This document shows positions 53,457 through 62,639 of a stretch of 64,000 nt of DNA, in pieces. Each line of letters starts with the position of its first letter. The stretch's first letter is position 1. The notes below the pieces were generated by a model. The model saw only the letters and a program-made list of their open reading frames with translations. It did not search any database and had not been told where the DNA came from. This DNA comes from Pseudomonadota bacterium (GTDB taxonomy: Bacteria; Pseudomonadota; Gammaproteobacteria; Pseudomonadales; Pseudomonadaceae), in contig JAEYXX010000143.1 of the NCBI GenBank assembly GCA_023431055.1, forward strand, positions 1 through 64,000, given 5' to 3'. A program made the position numbers and the translations under genes.

Positions 53457-54443
53457 TCAGGCTCGGGCCTTGAGGCTGCGGCCGATGGCCTCGATGCCGG
53501 GCTGATAGTCGTTGTGCTCCACCGCTCGCAGTGTCCAGGCCAGCACGCGCTCGGCGATGCGTTCGTGTTGTTGGCTCATGGCATTGACCCGCAGTGGCAG
53601 AAAATCCAGCAACTGAGTGTCACCGAAGGTGGCCAGACGCACCGCGGGCCATTGCTCGCTGCCCTGTTCACGCAGGGCATCGAACACCCCTTCGAGCAGT
53701 ACGTAGGCAGTGGTCAGCAAGGCATCCGGCGGGCCAACTTCATCCATCAGCGTTTTCATTTGCCGGTAGCCGCAGGCACGGCTGAACAGCTCGCCGTGGT
53801 AGACGCTGATGTGCCCGTCGAAACCGTTGAGTGCCGAATGAAAGCCGCGTTCGCGCGCCTGGCTGATGACCAGTTCTGCGCGGGCGCCGAGCAGGGCGAT
53901 GTGCCTGGGTTTGGGTGTCAGCAGGCTTTCGGTGAGGGTACGTCCGGCCTGCTCGTCATCGCTGACCACCGAGCGGATGTGGGTGGGTGATAGCGCGCGG
54001 TCCACGGCTACAACAGGTAGGCCGGCGGCGACGATGGTCGGATACAGCGGGTCGTCTGGTGGCAGGCAACTGGCGACGATCAGCGCCTCGCAGCGGCGTG
54101 AACGGAACAGCTCGAGCAACTGCCGCTCGCTGTTCGGGTCGTCGTCGGAGCTGGCGATCAATAACTGGTAGCCGGCGGCGCGGGCCTTCTGTTCGAGCAG
54201 CTTGGCCAGGCGCGCATAACTGGGGTTTTCCAGGTCTGGCAGGATGAAACCCAGGCAGCGGCTTTGACCGCGGCGCAGGCTGGCTGCCTGCTGGTCCGGG
54301 CGATAGCCATGCTCCTCGACGACTGCCAAGACCTTGGCCACGGTCGCAGGGCTGATGCGCCGACGTTCGGCCTGACCGTTGATCACGTAGCTGGCGGTGG
54401 TCACCGAGACCTGAGCCAGGCGGGCGATGTCGCTGAGTTTCAC
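53457..54443 (-). CDS. fruR: LacI-type regulator FruR/Cra
   Basis: A 328-residue LacI-family repressor. Its N-terminal helix-turn-helix (KLSDIARLAQVSVTTASYVINGQ, about 2-24) and linker are followed by a periplasmic-binding-like effector domain. In Pseudomonas, FruR represses the divergent fruBKA operon and is released by fructose-1-phosphate. The Cra-type operator TGAAACGTTTCA lies in the intergenic region at 54562, in front of fruB. The gene reads away from fruB, with 238 bases between the starts. The name rests on family and position. Confidence 0.95.
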   Translation of the reverse strand: MKLSDIARLAQVSVTTASYVINGQAERRRISPATVAKVLAVVEEHGYRPDQQAASLRRGQSRCLGFILPDLENPSYARLAKLLEQKARAAGYQLLIASSDDDPNSERQLLELFRSRRCEALIVASCLPPDDPLYPTIVAAGLPVVAVDRALSPTHIRSVVSDDEQAGRTLTESLLTPKPRHIALLGARAELVISQARERGFHSALNGFDGHISVYHGELFSRACGYRQMKTLMDEVGPPDALLTTAYVLLEGVFDALREQGSEQWPAVRLATFGDTQLLDFLPLRVNAMSQQHERIAERVLAWTLRAVEHNDYQPGIEAIGRSLKARA

Positions 54444-54561
54444 GGGCGCAGCACCATACAGGTAAGGGATTTCGAGCGTGCAAGCGCGGCGAGTCTACAC
54501 CGACTCGACGACGACCGGGCTTCAAGGATTACCCATTATCGGATAAGGTGCTAGTGTTTGA

Positions 54562-54573
54562 TGAAACGTTTCA
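54562..54573. promoter_or_regulatory. FruR/Cra operator in the fruB promoter
   Basis: TGAAACGTTTCA is a perfect 12-base palindrome and matches the core of the FruR site in P. putida (TTGAAACGTTTCAA). It overlaps the probable TTGATG -35 spacer, as expected for a repressor site. The fruB ATG is 109 bases downstream. Confidence 0.82.
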
Positions 54574-54681
54574 GCAGTGCGATTCATCAGCTAATCTTGA
54601 AGGTGTTTCGGTGGCGTAAGTGAGCGCCGAGCCCGTGAACACCCTTCTCAATCAAAACAAGAATCCAAGCCGGAGGCACCC

Positions 54682-57543
54682 ATGCTCGAACTCGATGCCA
54701 GCCAAATCCAGATGGGCCGGGCAGCGGCGGACAAGGGCGAAGCCCTGGCCATGCTCGGCGATGCGCTGGCCAGTGCCGGCTTGGCTACTGCGGCTTACCT
54801 CGACGGCTTGCAGGCTCGCGAAGCCCAGGGCTCGACCTTTCTCGGCCAGGGCATCGCCATCCCCCATGGCACGCCACAGACCCGCGATCAGGTACTGCGC
54901 ACCGGCGTCAGCCTGATCCAGTTTCCGGCTGGAGTGGATTGGGGTAACGGTCAGCAGGTGTACCTGGCCATTGCCATCGCCGCGCAGTCCGACGAACACC
55001 TGCACCTGCTGCAATTGCTGACCCGCGCCCTGGGCGAGGGCGATCTGAGCCAGGCGCTGCGTGAGGCCCGCGAGCCGGCGCAGATACTCGAACTGCTGCA
55101 GGGCGCACCGCAGGCGCTGGCACTGGACGGCCAACTGGTGGCGCTGGCGCAGCCGGCTGAAGACTTCGACGAATTGCTGTGGCAGGGCGCGCGCCTGTTG
55201 CGCCAGGCCGGCTGCGCACGCAGCGGTTTTGCCCTCGGGCTGGCGCGTGGCGAGCCGCTACCGCTGGGCGATGGCCTGTGGTGGCTGCACAGCGAGACCA
55301 GCGTCGAGCGGCCCGGGCTGGCCTTCGTCACCCCGGCACAGCCGCTGACTTTTCGCGGTGAGGCGTTACGCGGCCTGTTCTGCCTGGCCAGTCAGGGCGA
55401 GGCGCATCGTCAGGCGCTGGAGCGTCTGTGCGATGTGCTGATCGGTGGCCGCGCGGCGGCGTTCAGTGAAGCCAGCGACAGCCGCCAGGTGATCGAGGCG
55501 TTGGGCGGTGAAGTGCCGCCGGACTGGCCCAGCCTCAGTGTGCCGCTGCTCAATGCCCATGGCCTGCACGCACGTCCGGCCAAGGCACTCAGCGAACTGG
55601 CGCAGGGTTTCGCCGGCGAGATTCGCGTGCGTCTGCTCGGTGATAGCGGGGCCGGCGTCTCGGCCAAGAGCCTTAGTCGCCTGCTGGCCTTGGGTGCGCG
55701 TCGCGGGCAGATGCTCGAATTCAGCGCCGAGCCGGCGATTGCCGACAGCGCTCTGCCTGCCATTCGTGCTGCTGTGGAAAGTGGCCTGGGGGAAACGGTC
55801 GAGCCGCTGAGCGAAGCGTTGCCCGAGGTGGCGGCGCAGCTACAGCCGGCTCCGCCGGTCGCTCCCGTTGCCGGTAGCCGACTGGTTGCGGTCGCTGCCT
55901 CGCCAGGTATCGCTATCGGCCCGGCGCTGGTGCGCACGCCCCCGGAATTTAAGTTCGACGAGCAGGGGCAGGGCCTCGACCACGAGTTGTCACGTCTGGA
56001 TGCAGCTCTTGCCGCCGTTGCTTCGCAACTGCAGCGCCTGGTCGACGGCGCTGGCGTGGCCAGCATCCGCGAGATTTTCAGTGCCCACCTGGCCATGCTC
56101 GATGACCCCGCCCTGCGCGAGGATGTCGAGGCGCGCCTGGCCAAGGGGGCCAGCGCCGAAGCGGCCTGGCAGGTCGAAGTGGAGGCGGCGGCCAAGCGTC
56201 AGGAAGCCCTGCACGACCCGCTACTGGCCGAGCGCGCGGCGGACTTGCGCGATATCGGCAACCGCGTACTGGCGCATCTGTGTGGTGTCGAGCTGCCCAG
56301 CGAGCCTGACGAGCCTTACATCCTGGTGATGGCCGAAGTGGTGCCCTCGGATGTCGCCGCGCTGGATCGTCAGCGTGTCGCCGGCATCGTCACCGCACGC
56401 GGTGGGGCCACCGCGCACAGTGCCATCATCGCCCGCGCCCTGGGCATTCCCGCGCTGGTCGGCGCCGGCGATGGCGTACTGGCGCTGGCTCAGGGCACGC
56501 CCTTGCTGCTCGATGGCGACAGCGGCCTGCTGCGCGTCGCCCCGGATGCGGCCGAACGCGACCAGGCACTGCATGAGCGCGAGGTGGCGCAGAAGCGTCA
56601 GGAGCAGGCGCATGCCGGGCGTTTCGAGGTGGCGCAGACCCGTGACGGTGTGCGTGTGGAAGTCGCGGCCAATATCGGTGCCAGTGGCGAAACCGGCGAG
56701 GCGGTGGAGCTGGGCGCCGATGCGGTGGGCCTGCTGCGCACCGAACTGGTATTCATGGAGCATGCCCAGGCGCCGGACCAGGCCGCGCAGGAGCGTGAGT
56801 ACCGACGCGTGCTCGACGCCCTGGACGGCCGCCCGTTGGTGGTGCGCACCCTGGATGTCGGCGGCGACAAACCCTTGCCGTACTGGCCGATGCCGGCCGA
56901 GGAGAACCCTTTCCTTGGTGTGCGTGGCATTCGCCTGAGCCTGCAGCGCCCGGAGATTCTGGAAACCCAGCTGCGCGCCTTGCTCGCCTCGGCTGATGGC
57001 CGGCCGCTGCGCATCATGTTCCCCATGGTCGGCGCGGTGGAAGAGTGGCGCGCAGCGCGTGATATGGTGCAGCGCCTGCGTGAGGAGATCGCCGTCAGCG
57101 ATCTGCAGGTCGGCATCATGATCGAAGTGCCCTCGGCAGCGCTGCTGGCGCCGGTGCTGGCACGCGAAGTGGACTTCTTCAGCATCGGCACCAACGACCT
57201 GACGCAATATTGCCTGGCCATCGACCGTGGCCATCCACAGCTGTCGGCGCAGGCCGATGGTCTGCATCCGGCGGTGCTGCGCCTGATCGAGATGACCGTG
57301 ACCGCCGCCCACGCCCAGGGCAAGTGGGTGGGCGTTTGTGGTGAGCTGGCCAGCGACCGTTTGGCCGTGCCGCTGCTGGTCGGCCTGGGCGTGGACGAAC
57401 TGAGCGTGACGCCGCGTTCGATTGCCCTGGTCAAGGCGCGCGTGCGCGAGCTGGACAGCCGCCAGGCACGAACCCTGGCCGACCGTGCCCTGACCCTGGA
57501 CAGTGCCAGCGCCGTGCGTGCGCTGGTGGCGGAGATGCACTGA
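54682..57543 (+). CDS. fruB: Fructose PTS multiphosphoryl transfer protein (EIIA-HPr-EI)
   Basis: A 953-residue fusion carrying the whole soluble phosphorelay of the fructose PTS. The EIIA domain (about 1-145) has its His in GIAIPHGTP near residue 62. HPr (about 285-370) has GLHARPA with its active His near 298. Enzyme I (about 395-950) has GGATAHSAIIAR with His near 579 and the PEP-binding FSIGTNDLTQYCLAIDRGH near 835. Phosphate passes from PEP through EI and HPr to EIIA and then FruA. The stop and the fruK start overlap (TGATG), so the genes are coupled. A FruR operator lies in front. Confidence 0.97.
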   Translation: MLELDASQIQMGRAAADKGEALAMLGDALASAGLATAAYLDGLQAREAQGSTFLGQGIAIPHGTPQTRDQVLRTGVSLIQFPAGVDWGNGQQVYLAIAIAAQSDEHLHLLQLLTRALGEGDLSQALREAREPAQILELLQGAPQALALDGQLVALAQPAEDFDELLWQGARLLRQAGCARSGFALGLARGEPLPLGDGLWWLHSETSVERPGLAFVTPAQPLTFRGEALRGLFCLASQGEAHRQALERLCDVLIGGRAAAFSEASDSRQVIEALGGEVPPDWPSLSVPLLNAHGLHARPAKALSELAQGFAGEIRVRLLGDSGAGVSAKSLSRLLALGARRGQMLEFSAEPAIADSALPAIRAAVESGLGETVEPLSEALPEVAAQLQPAPPVAPVAGSRLVAVAASPGIAIGPALVRTPPEFKFDEQGQGLDHELSRLDAALAAVASQLQRLVDGAGVASIREIFSAHLAMLDDPALREDVEARLAKGASAEAAWQVEVEAAAKRQEALHDPLLAERAADLRDIGNRVLAHLCGVELPSEPDEPYILVMAEVVPSDVAALDRQRVAGIVTARGGATAHSAIIARALGIPALVGAGDGVLALAQGTPLLLDGDSGLLRVAPDAAERDQALHEREVAQKRQEQAHAGRFEVAQTRDGVRVEVAANIGASGETGEAVELGADAVGLLRTELVFMEHAQAPDQAAQEREYRRVLDALDGRPLVVRTLDVGGDKPLPYWPMPAEENPFLGVRGIRLSLQRPEILETQLRALLASADGRPLRIMFPMVGAVEEWRAARDMVQRLREEIAVSDLQVGIMIEVPSAALLAPVLAREVDFFSIGTNDLTQYCLAIDRGHPQLSAQADGLHPAVLRLIEMTVTAAHAQGKWVGVCGELASDRLAVPLLVGLGVDELSVTPRSIALVKARVRELDSRQARTLADRALTLDSASAVRALVAEMH

Positions 57544-58463
57544 TGGCCCGAATCCTGACCCTGACCCTGAACCCGGCGCTGGACCTGACCCTGCGCCTAG
57601 ATCGCCTGCAGCCCGGCGCAATCAACCGCTGCCATGAGCTGCGCAGTCACGCCGCCGGCAAGGGCCTGAACGTCGCCCAGGTGCTGGCCGACCTGGGCCA
57701 CAGCCTGAGCGTCGGCGGCTTTCTTGGCCGCGCCAATGCCGCTCCGTTCGAAAGCCTGATGCACAAGCGCGGTTTTCACGACCTGTTCGTCCGTGTGCCG
57801 GGCGAGACGCGCAGCAACATCAAGCTGGCCGAAGCCGACGGCTGTATCACCGACCTCAACGGCCCCGGCCCTCAGGTCGAGACCGAGCACCTGCAACGTC
57901 TACAGGATGAACTGGAGCCGTTGCTGGCCGGGTATGACGCCGTGGTAGTGGCCGGCAGCCTGCCGCGTGGTGTGACGCCTGAGTGGTTCGCCGGCCTGCT
58001 GCGGCGGATCAAGGCCAGCGGCGTGCCGCTGGCGGTCGATAGCAGTGGCGCGGCCCTGCAAGCGGCCCTGGGCGTCGCCCCCTGGCTGATCAAACCCAAC
58101 GAAGAGGAACTGGCCGACGTGTGCGGCAGTGACCTGTCTGCCGCCGTGCAGACGCTGCGTGCGCAGGGTATCGAGCACGTGCTGTTGTCACGTGGCGCAG
58201 ACGGCGTCGACTGGCACGGACCGGACATTGCCCTGCGCGCCGTACCGCCGCGTGTCGAGGTAGTTAGCACGGTCGGTGCCGGTGACTCGCTGCTGGCGGC
58301 CAGCCTGCACGGCCTGCTCGAAGGCTGGCCGGCCGAGCGTACGTTGCGCCTGGCCACGGCGGTGGCGGCGCAAGCGGTCACCCAGATCGGCTTCGGTATC
58401 CATGATCGCGAGCAACTGGCCCGCTTCGAAGCGGCCGTGCAATTGCACCCTTTAGAAAAATAA
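57543..58463 (+). CDS. fruK: 1-phosphofructokinase
   Basis: A 306-residue PfkB-family kinase that phosphorylates fructose-1-phosphate to fructose-1,6-bisphosphate. The N-terminal LTLNPALDLTLRLDRL and the substrate region HAAGKGLNVAQVLADLG (about 37-53) are typical, as is the catalytic GAGDSLLAASLHGLL at about residues 246-260 (Asp as base). It lies between fruB (overlapping stop) and fruA (13 bases later) in one operon under FruR control. The cytoplasmic enzyme removes the inducer fructose-1-phosphate. Confidence 0.96.
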   Translation: MARILTLTLNPALDLTLRLDRLQPGAINRCHELRSHAAGKGLNVAQVLADLGHSLSVGGFLGRANAAPFESLMHKRGFHDLFVRVPGETRSNIKLAEADGCITDLNGPGPQVETEHLQRLQDELEPLLAGYDAVVVAGSLPRGVTPEWFAGLLRRIKASGVPLAVDSSGAALQAALGVAPWLIKPNEEELADVCGSDLSAAVQTLRAQGIEHVLLSRGADGVDWHGPDIALRAVPPRVEVVSTVGAGDSLLAASLHGLLEGWPAERTLRLATAVAAQAVTQIGFGIHDREQLARFEAAVQLHPLEK

Positions 58464-58475
58464 GAGGCACCCACC

Positions 58476-60197
58476 ATGAATCTGCTGATCGTCACCGCCT
58501 GCCCCAATGGTCAGGTCACCAGCGTGTTGTGTTCGCGCCTGCTGCAAGCGGCTGCCGAGCGCCTGGGCTGGCAAACCCGTGTCGAGGTGCATGACGCGCG
58601 CGCGATTGGCTCGCCGTTGAGCGAGGCCGAGATCGCCGCTGCCGACTGGGTGTTGGTGGTCAAGACCGGTGAGCTGCCGCTGAGCCGCTTTGCCGGCAAA
58701 CGCTTGCTGCAGGCCACCCCGGCCGAGGCGCTGGCCGACCCGCAGCGTTTCCTGCAGGACGCCGCGGAGCGCGCCCAGCCCCATGCTGACAGCACCGAGG
58801 CGGCGCCCAGTGGTCGCCGCCGGCTGGTCGCGGTCACTGCTTGCCCGACAGGGGTGGCGCATACCTTCATGGCCGCCGAAGCCCTACAGCAGGCGGCGCT
58901 GCGTATGGGCCTGGACCTGCAGGTGGAAACCCGTGGTTCGGTCGGTGCGCGCAACCTGCTCGACGATGCCGCCATCGCGGCTGCCGATGCCGTGCTGCTG
59001 GCCACCGATATCGAAGTGGATACCAGCCGCTTTGCCGGTAAAAAGGTTTATCGCTGTGGCACCGGGGTGGCGCTAAAGCAGCCGCAGCAGACGCTGGAAA
59101 AGGCCTTGAGCGAGGCGCGACCGTTGAGCGAGGCCGCGCCTGCCGAAGGCAATGCGGCCAGCAGCGAGAAATCTGGCCCTTACAAGCACTTGCTCACCGG
59201 TGTTTCCTACATGCTGCCGATGGTGGTGGCGGGCGGCTTGCTGATCGCCCTGTCGTTCGTCTTCGGCATCAAGGCGTATGAGCAGGAGGGCACATTCGCC
59301 GCCGCGCTGATGCAGATCGGTGGCGACGCCGCATTCAAGCTGATGGTGCCGGTGCTGGCTGGCTATATCGCCTATTCCATTGCCGACCGTCCGGGGTTGG
59401 CGCCAGGGATGATCGGTGGGTTGCTCGCCAGCTCGCTGGGCGCCGGTTTTATCGGCGGTATCGTCGCAGGCTTCATCGCCGGCTATTCGGCCAAGGCCAT
59501 CGCCCGCTGGGTGCGTTTGCCGGACAGTCTGGAGGCGCTCAAGCCGATCCTGATCATCCCGCTGCTGGCCAGCCTGATCACCGGTCTGGCGATGATCTAT
59601 ATCGTCGGCAGCCCTGTGGCTGATGTGCTGAAGTCGCTCACCCAGTTCCTCGACAGCATGGGCAGTACCAATGCCATTCTGCTTGGCGCGTTGCTCGGCG
59701 GGATGATGTGTGTGGATCTCGGCGGGCCGATCAACAAGGCGGCCTACGCTTTCTCGGTCGGTCTGTTGGCGTCGAGCAGCTATGCGCCGATGGCTGCGAC
59801 CATGGCCGGCGGCATGGTGCCGCCTATCGCTATGGCCATCGCCACTGTGCTGGCACGGCACAAGTTCGCTCGGAGCGAGCGCCAGGCCGGCAAGGCGGCA
59901 GGGGTGCTGGGGTTGTGCTTCATCTCCGAAGGAGCGATTCCGTTCGCCGCGAAGGACCCGCTAAGGGTGATCCCGGCCAGTATCGCCGGTGGTGCGCTGA
60001 CCGGCGCACTGTCGATGTATTTCGGCTGCAAGCTGATGGCTCCGCACGGAGGCCTGTTCGTGCTGCTGATTCCCAACGCCATCAACCACGCGCTGCTATA
60101 CCTGCTGGCCATCGTCGCCGGCAGTCTGCTCGCCGGCGTGCTCTACGCTCTGATCAAACAGCCCGAGGCGCAGCCATTGGCAGTCGAGGCGCAATGA
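58476..60197 (+). CDS. fruA: Fructose PTS permease EIIBC
   Basis: A 573-residue permease. Two tandem EIIB domains precede the membrane EIIC. The first B domain (about 1-105) has ACPNGQVTS, and the second (about 112-215) has the active-site Cys in ACPTGVAHTFMAAE. EIIC (about 225-565) has about eight membrane segments and VDLGGPINKAAYAF near residue 413. It imports fructose and phosphorylates it at C1 with phosphate from FruB. It is the last gene of the fruBKA operon. The next gene starts 147 bases downstream and is probably separate. Confidence 0.96.
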   Translation: MNLLIVTACPNGQVTSVLCSRLLQAAAERLGWQTRVEVHDARAIGSPLSEAEIAAADWVLVVKTGELPLSRFAGKRLLQATPAEALADPQRFLQDAAERAQPHADSTEAAPSGRRRLVAVTACPTGVAHTFMAAEALQQAALRMGLDLQVETRGSVGARNLLDDAAIAAADAVLLATDIEVDTSRFAGKKVYRCGTGVALKQPQQTLEKALSEARPLSEAAPAEGNAASSEKSGPYKHLLTGVSYMLPMVVAGGLLIALSFVFGIKAYEQEGTFAAALMQIGGDAAFKLMVPVLAGYIAYSIADRPGLAPGMIGGLLASSLGAGFIGGIVAGFIAGYSAKAIARWVRLPDSLEALKPILIIPLLASLITGLAMIYIVGSPVADVLKSLTQFLDSMGSTNAILLGALLGGMMCVDLGGPINKAAYAFSVGLLASSSYAPMAATMAGGMVPPIAMAIATVLARHKFARSERQAGKAAGVLGLCFISEGAIPFAAKDPLRVIPASIAGGALTGALSMYFGCKLMAPHGGLFVLLIPNAINHALLYLLAIVAGSLLAGVLYALIKQPEAQPLAVEAQ

Positions 60198-60344
60198 GCG
60201 CACGCCCCTGCTGCTCGGTTACACTGAGTTGAACAGCGCCTGGGAAGTAGGAGTCTGCTGAGTGAGCCAGGCGCCAATGCGCAGCGCTGGATCATCATCG
60301 ACTTCTTGGCGCAGTCTCCCTCACAAAGAAAGGATCTTTTGTAG

Positions 60345-62525
60345 ATGACTCAAGCTCTCGCGCATCGCTGGCGCTTCTTCCGTGCCGGCGGCTTCGACCA
60401 GGTGCAACTGGAAACCCCCGCGGATCTCGCCGCCCTGCGCGGTCTGGACCAGAAACTCTGGGCCAGCCTGGCCTGCCCGGTGAACAACCTGGAGCTGGAC
60501 CGGCGCATGCTGCAGTACATCGACCTGAACAAGGACGGGCGTATCCGTGCGCCGGAGGTTCTCGAAGTGGTGGACTGGACGCTGGCGCGACTGACGGATC
60601 CTGCGGTCCTGTTCCAGAACGGCCCGCTGCAACTGTCCTCGCTCACCGACGATGCCGAAGGTGCCCGCCTGCGCCTGGCTGCACAGCGCCTGCTGGGCGT
60701 GCTCGGCCGGCCCGACGGCGACAGTCTGACGCCTGCCGATACCGCTGATCTGGCGAAGCTGTTCCCGCCGCATGAGGCCAACGGCGACGGCCTGGTACCG
60801 GCAACCTTTACCGACGATGCCGAACTCAAGGCCGCCATCACCGACATCATCGCCTGCCTGGGGGCGCAGACCGACCGCAGTGGCGAGCCTGCCATCGGCG
60901 CCGAACAGATCACCACCTTCTTCGATCAGGCGCGTCAGTTGCACGCCTGGCATGCGCGTGCCGCCGAGCAGGGGCTGGATGCGTTCGGTGAGGGTACCGT
61001 GGCCGCTGTCGAGGCGCTGAGCGCCGTGCGCGCCAAGATCGACGATTACTTCACCCGCGTGGCCATGGCCGAGTTCGATCCGCGCGCCGCCGCCTTGATG
61101 AATGCCAAGGAAGAGGAGCTGGTGCGTTTGGCATCGCTGTCGCTGGCAGATGCTGGCGAGGTCGCGGGTCTGCCCCTGGCAACGGTGCAGCACGGTGACG
61201 AGTTGCCGCTGAACAAGGGGCTCAACCCGGCCTGGCAGAGCGCCGTCGACGAGTTTCGTCAGCGTGTAGTGGTGCCGGTGTATGGCGAGCAGGACAGCCT
61301 GTCGCGCGAGCAGTGGCAGCACCTGGTTACGCTGTGCGGCAACTACCTGGCCTGGCGCGCGGAGACGCCGGCCGTGGCGATTGCCGAGGTACTGGAGCGC
61401 GGACGCATTCTCGAACTGGTGGAGCAAGGCGCCGAAGCGCGCCTGCTGGCGCTGGTCGAGGAAGACAAGGCCGTGGCCGAGGCTGCCGATGGCCTGGTCG
61501 AGCTGGACAAGCTGATTCGCCTGCGCCACGGCCTGGTCAGGCTGCTGCGTAACTTCGTGTCCTTCCAGGCCTTCTATTCGCGCCATGAGAAAGCCGTTTT
61601 CCAGGCCGGTGTGCTGTATATCGATGGCAAGAGCTGCGAGCTGGCGGTGGAAGTCGGTGACGTCGAGGCCCATGCCAAGGTCGCGGCAGCCAGCGACTGC
61701 TTCCTGCTCTACTGCGCCTGTACCCGCCGCGGTGAGCCGGTGCGTGGCAAGGAGACGCTGAACATCGTGGTGGCGGTGACTGCTGGCAGCGAAGGCGATT
61801 TGCAGGCTGGTCGCCATGGCCTGTTCTATGACCGCGATGGCAACGACTGGGATGCCGTGGTGGTCAAGGTGGTGCAGAACGCCATCAGTATCCGTGAGGC
61901 GTTCTGGTCGCCTTATCGGCGTATCTCCAGCCTGGTTTCCGATCAGGTACAGAAACTGGCGGCCAGTCGTGACGCTGACATGGTCAGCAAGACTGCGGCC
62001 AAGGTTGGCGAAACCGGAGCTGCGCCTGCGGCAACGCCGGCGCCTGCGTTCGATATCGCCAAGTTCGCCGGTATCTTCGCCGCCATCGGCCTGGCCGTCG
62101 GTGCGCTGGGGACGGCGCTGGCGGCAGTGGTCACAGGGATTCTGTCGCTGGTCTGGTGGCAGATCCCGCTGCTGTTTCTCTGCGTGCTGCTGGCCATCTC
62201 CGGCCCGGCCATGCTGCTGGCCTGGTTCAAGCTGCGCCGGCGCAGCCTGGGGCCGATCCTCGACGGCAACGGCTGGGCGGTGAATGCCCAAGCGCGCATC
62301 AGCATTCCCTTCGGCACCGCGCTGACGCAGATGGCGGAGCTGCCCAAGGGCAGTGACCGCGCACTGCGCGATCCTTATGCCAACAAGCCGGTGGTGTGGC
62401 CCTGGATCATCGCGCTGTTGCTCGTGCTGGGCGTGGGGTATTACGCCTGGAGCAATGGGGTGTTCAGCCCGGAGCCGCAGGTGCCAGCCGAAGCGGCGGC
62501 ACCTGTTGACGCCGCTGCGCAGTAG
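60345..62525 (+). CDS. EF-hand-containing membrane protein of unknown function
   Basis: A 726-residue protein with no N-terminal signal peptide. It has a textbook EF-hand loop, DLNKDGRIRAPE at residues 60-71, with all expected Ca2+ ligands. A second, degenerate loop (EANGDGLVPATF, near 147) follows. The middle is helical and acidic (to about 560), and the C-terminal part has three membrane helices (IAKFAGIFAAIGLAVGALG; WWQIPLLFLCVLLAISGPAM; WPWIIALLLVLGVGYYAW). It ends in an Ala/Pro-rich tail. I do not recognise the family. The EF-hand hints at Ca2+ response, but on which side of the membrane is unknown. The gene follows fruA with its own AAAGGATC ribosome site. Confidence 0.75.
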   Translation: MTQALAHRWRFFRAGGFDQVQLETPADLAALRGLDQKLWASLACPVNNLELDRRMLQYIDLNKDGRIRAPEVLEVVDWTLARLTDPAVLFQNGPLQLSSLTDDAEGARLRLAAQRLLGVLGRPDGDSLTPADTADLAKLFPPHEANGDGLVPATFTDDAELKAAITDIIACLGAQTDRSGEPAIGAEQITTFFDQARQLHAWHARAAEQGLDAFGEGTVAAVEALSAVRAKIDDYFTRVAMAEFDPRAAALMNAKEEELVRLASLSLADAGEVAGLPLATVQHGDELPLNKGLNPAWQSAVDEFRQRVVVPVYGEQDSLSREQWQHLVTLCGNYLAWRAETPAVAIAEVLERGRILELVEQGAEARLLALVEEDKAVAEAADGLVELDKLIRLRHGLVRLLRNFVSFQAFYSRHEKAVFQAGVLYIDGKSCELAVEVGDVEAHAKVAAASDCFLLYCACTRRGEPVRGKETLNIVVAVTAGSEGDLQAGRHGLFYDRDGNDWDAVVVKVVQNAISIREAFWSPYRRISSLVSDQVQKLAASRDADMVSKTAAKVGETGAAPAATPAPAFDIAKFAGIFAAIGLAVGALGTALAAVVTGILSLVWWQIPLLFLCVLLAISGPAMLLAWFKLRRRSLGPILDGNGWAVNAQARISIPFGTALTQMAELPKGSDRALRDPYANKPVVWPWIIALLLVLGVGYYAWSNGVFSPEPQVPAEAAAPVDAAAQ

Positions 62526-62534
62526 GTGCTCGTC

Positions 62535-62562
62535 GCCCCTCTCCCGCTTGCGGGAGAGGGGC
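62535..62562. repeat. Perfect 13-bp hairpin, common Pseudomonas intergenic repeat
   Basis: GCCCCTCTCCCGC / GCGGGAGAGGGGC with a two-base TT loop lies just after the EF-hand gene. This hairpin is of a widespread intergenic type and may act as terminator without T-run. A class 4 repeat follows. Confidence 0.75.
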
Positions 62563-62577
62563 AGTCAGCTGATAAGC

Positions 62578-62631
62578 GTAGGGCGGGTGCAACCCGCCGG
62601 CTCGACAATTGGCGGGTTTCACCCGCCCTAC
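62578..62631. repeat. Inverted repeat, class 4 (GTAGGGCGGGTGCAACCCGCC type)
   Basis: GTAGGGCGGGTGCAACCCGCC at the start pairs with GGCGGGTTTCACCCGCCCTAC at the end, and each arm forms its own hairpin. It sits between the EF-hand gene and the end of cobB. A half copy, GTAGGACGGGTGCAACCCGCC, lies at about 53416. Confidence 0.85.
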
Positions 62632-62639
62632 GTTCCCGC

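Noticed and set aside
60321..62291. 656-residue minus-strand frame opposite the EF-hand gene
   Set aside because: The plus-strand frame has the EF-hand and three membrane helices, while this one has only repetitive His/Gln/Arg composition.
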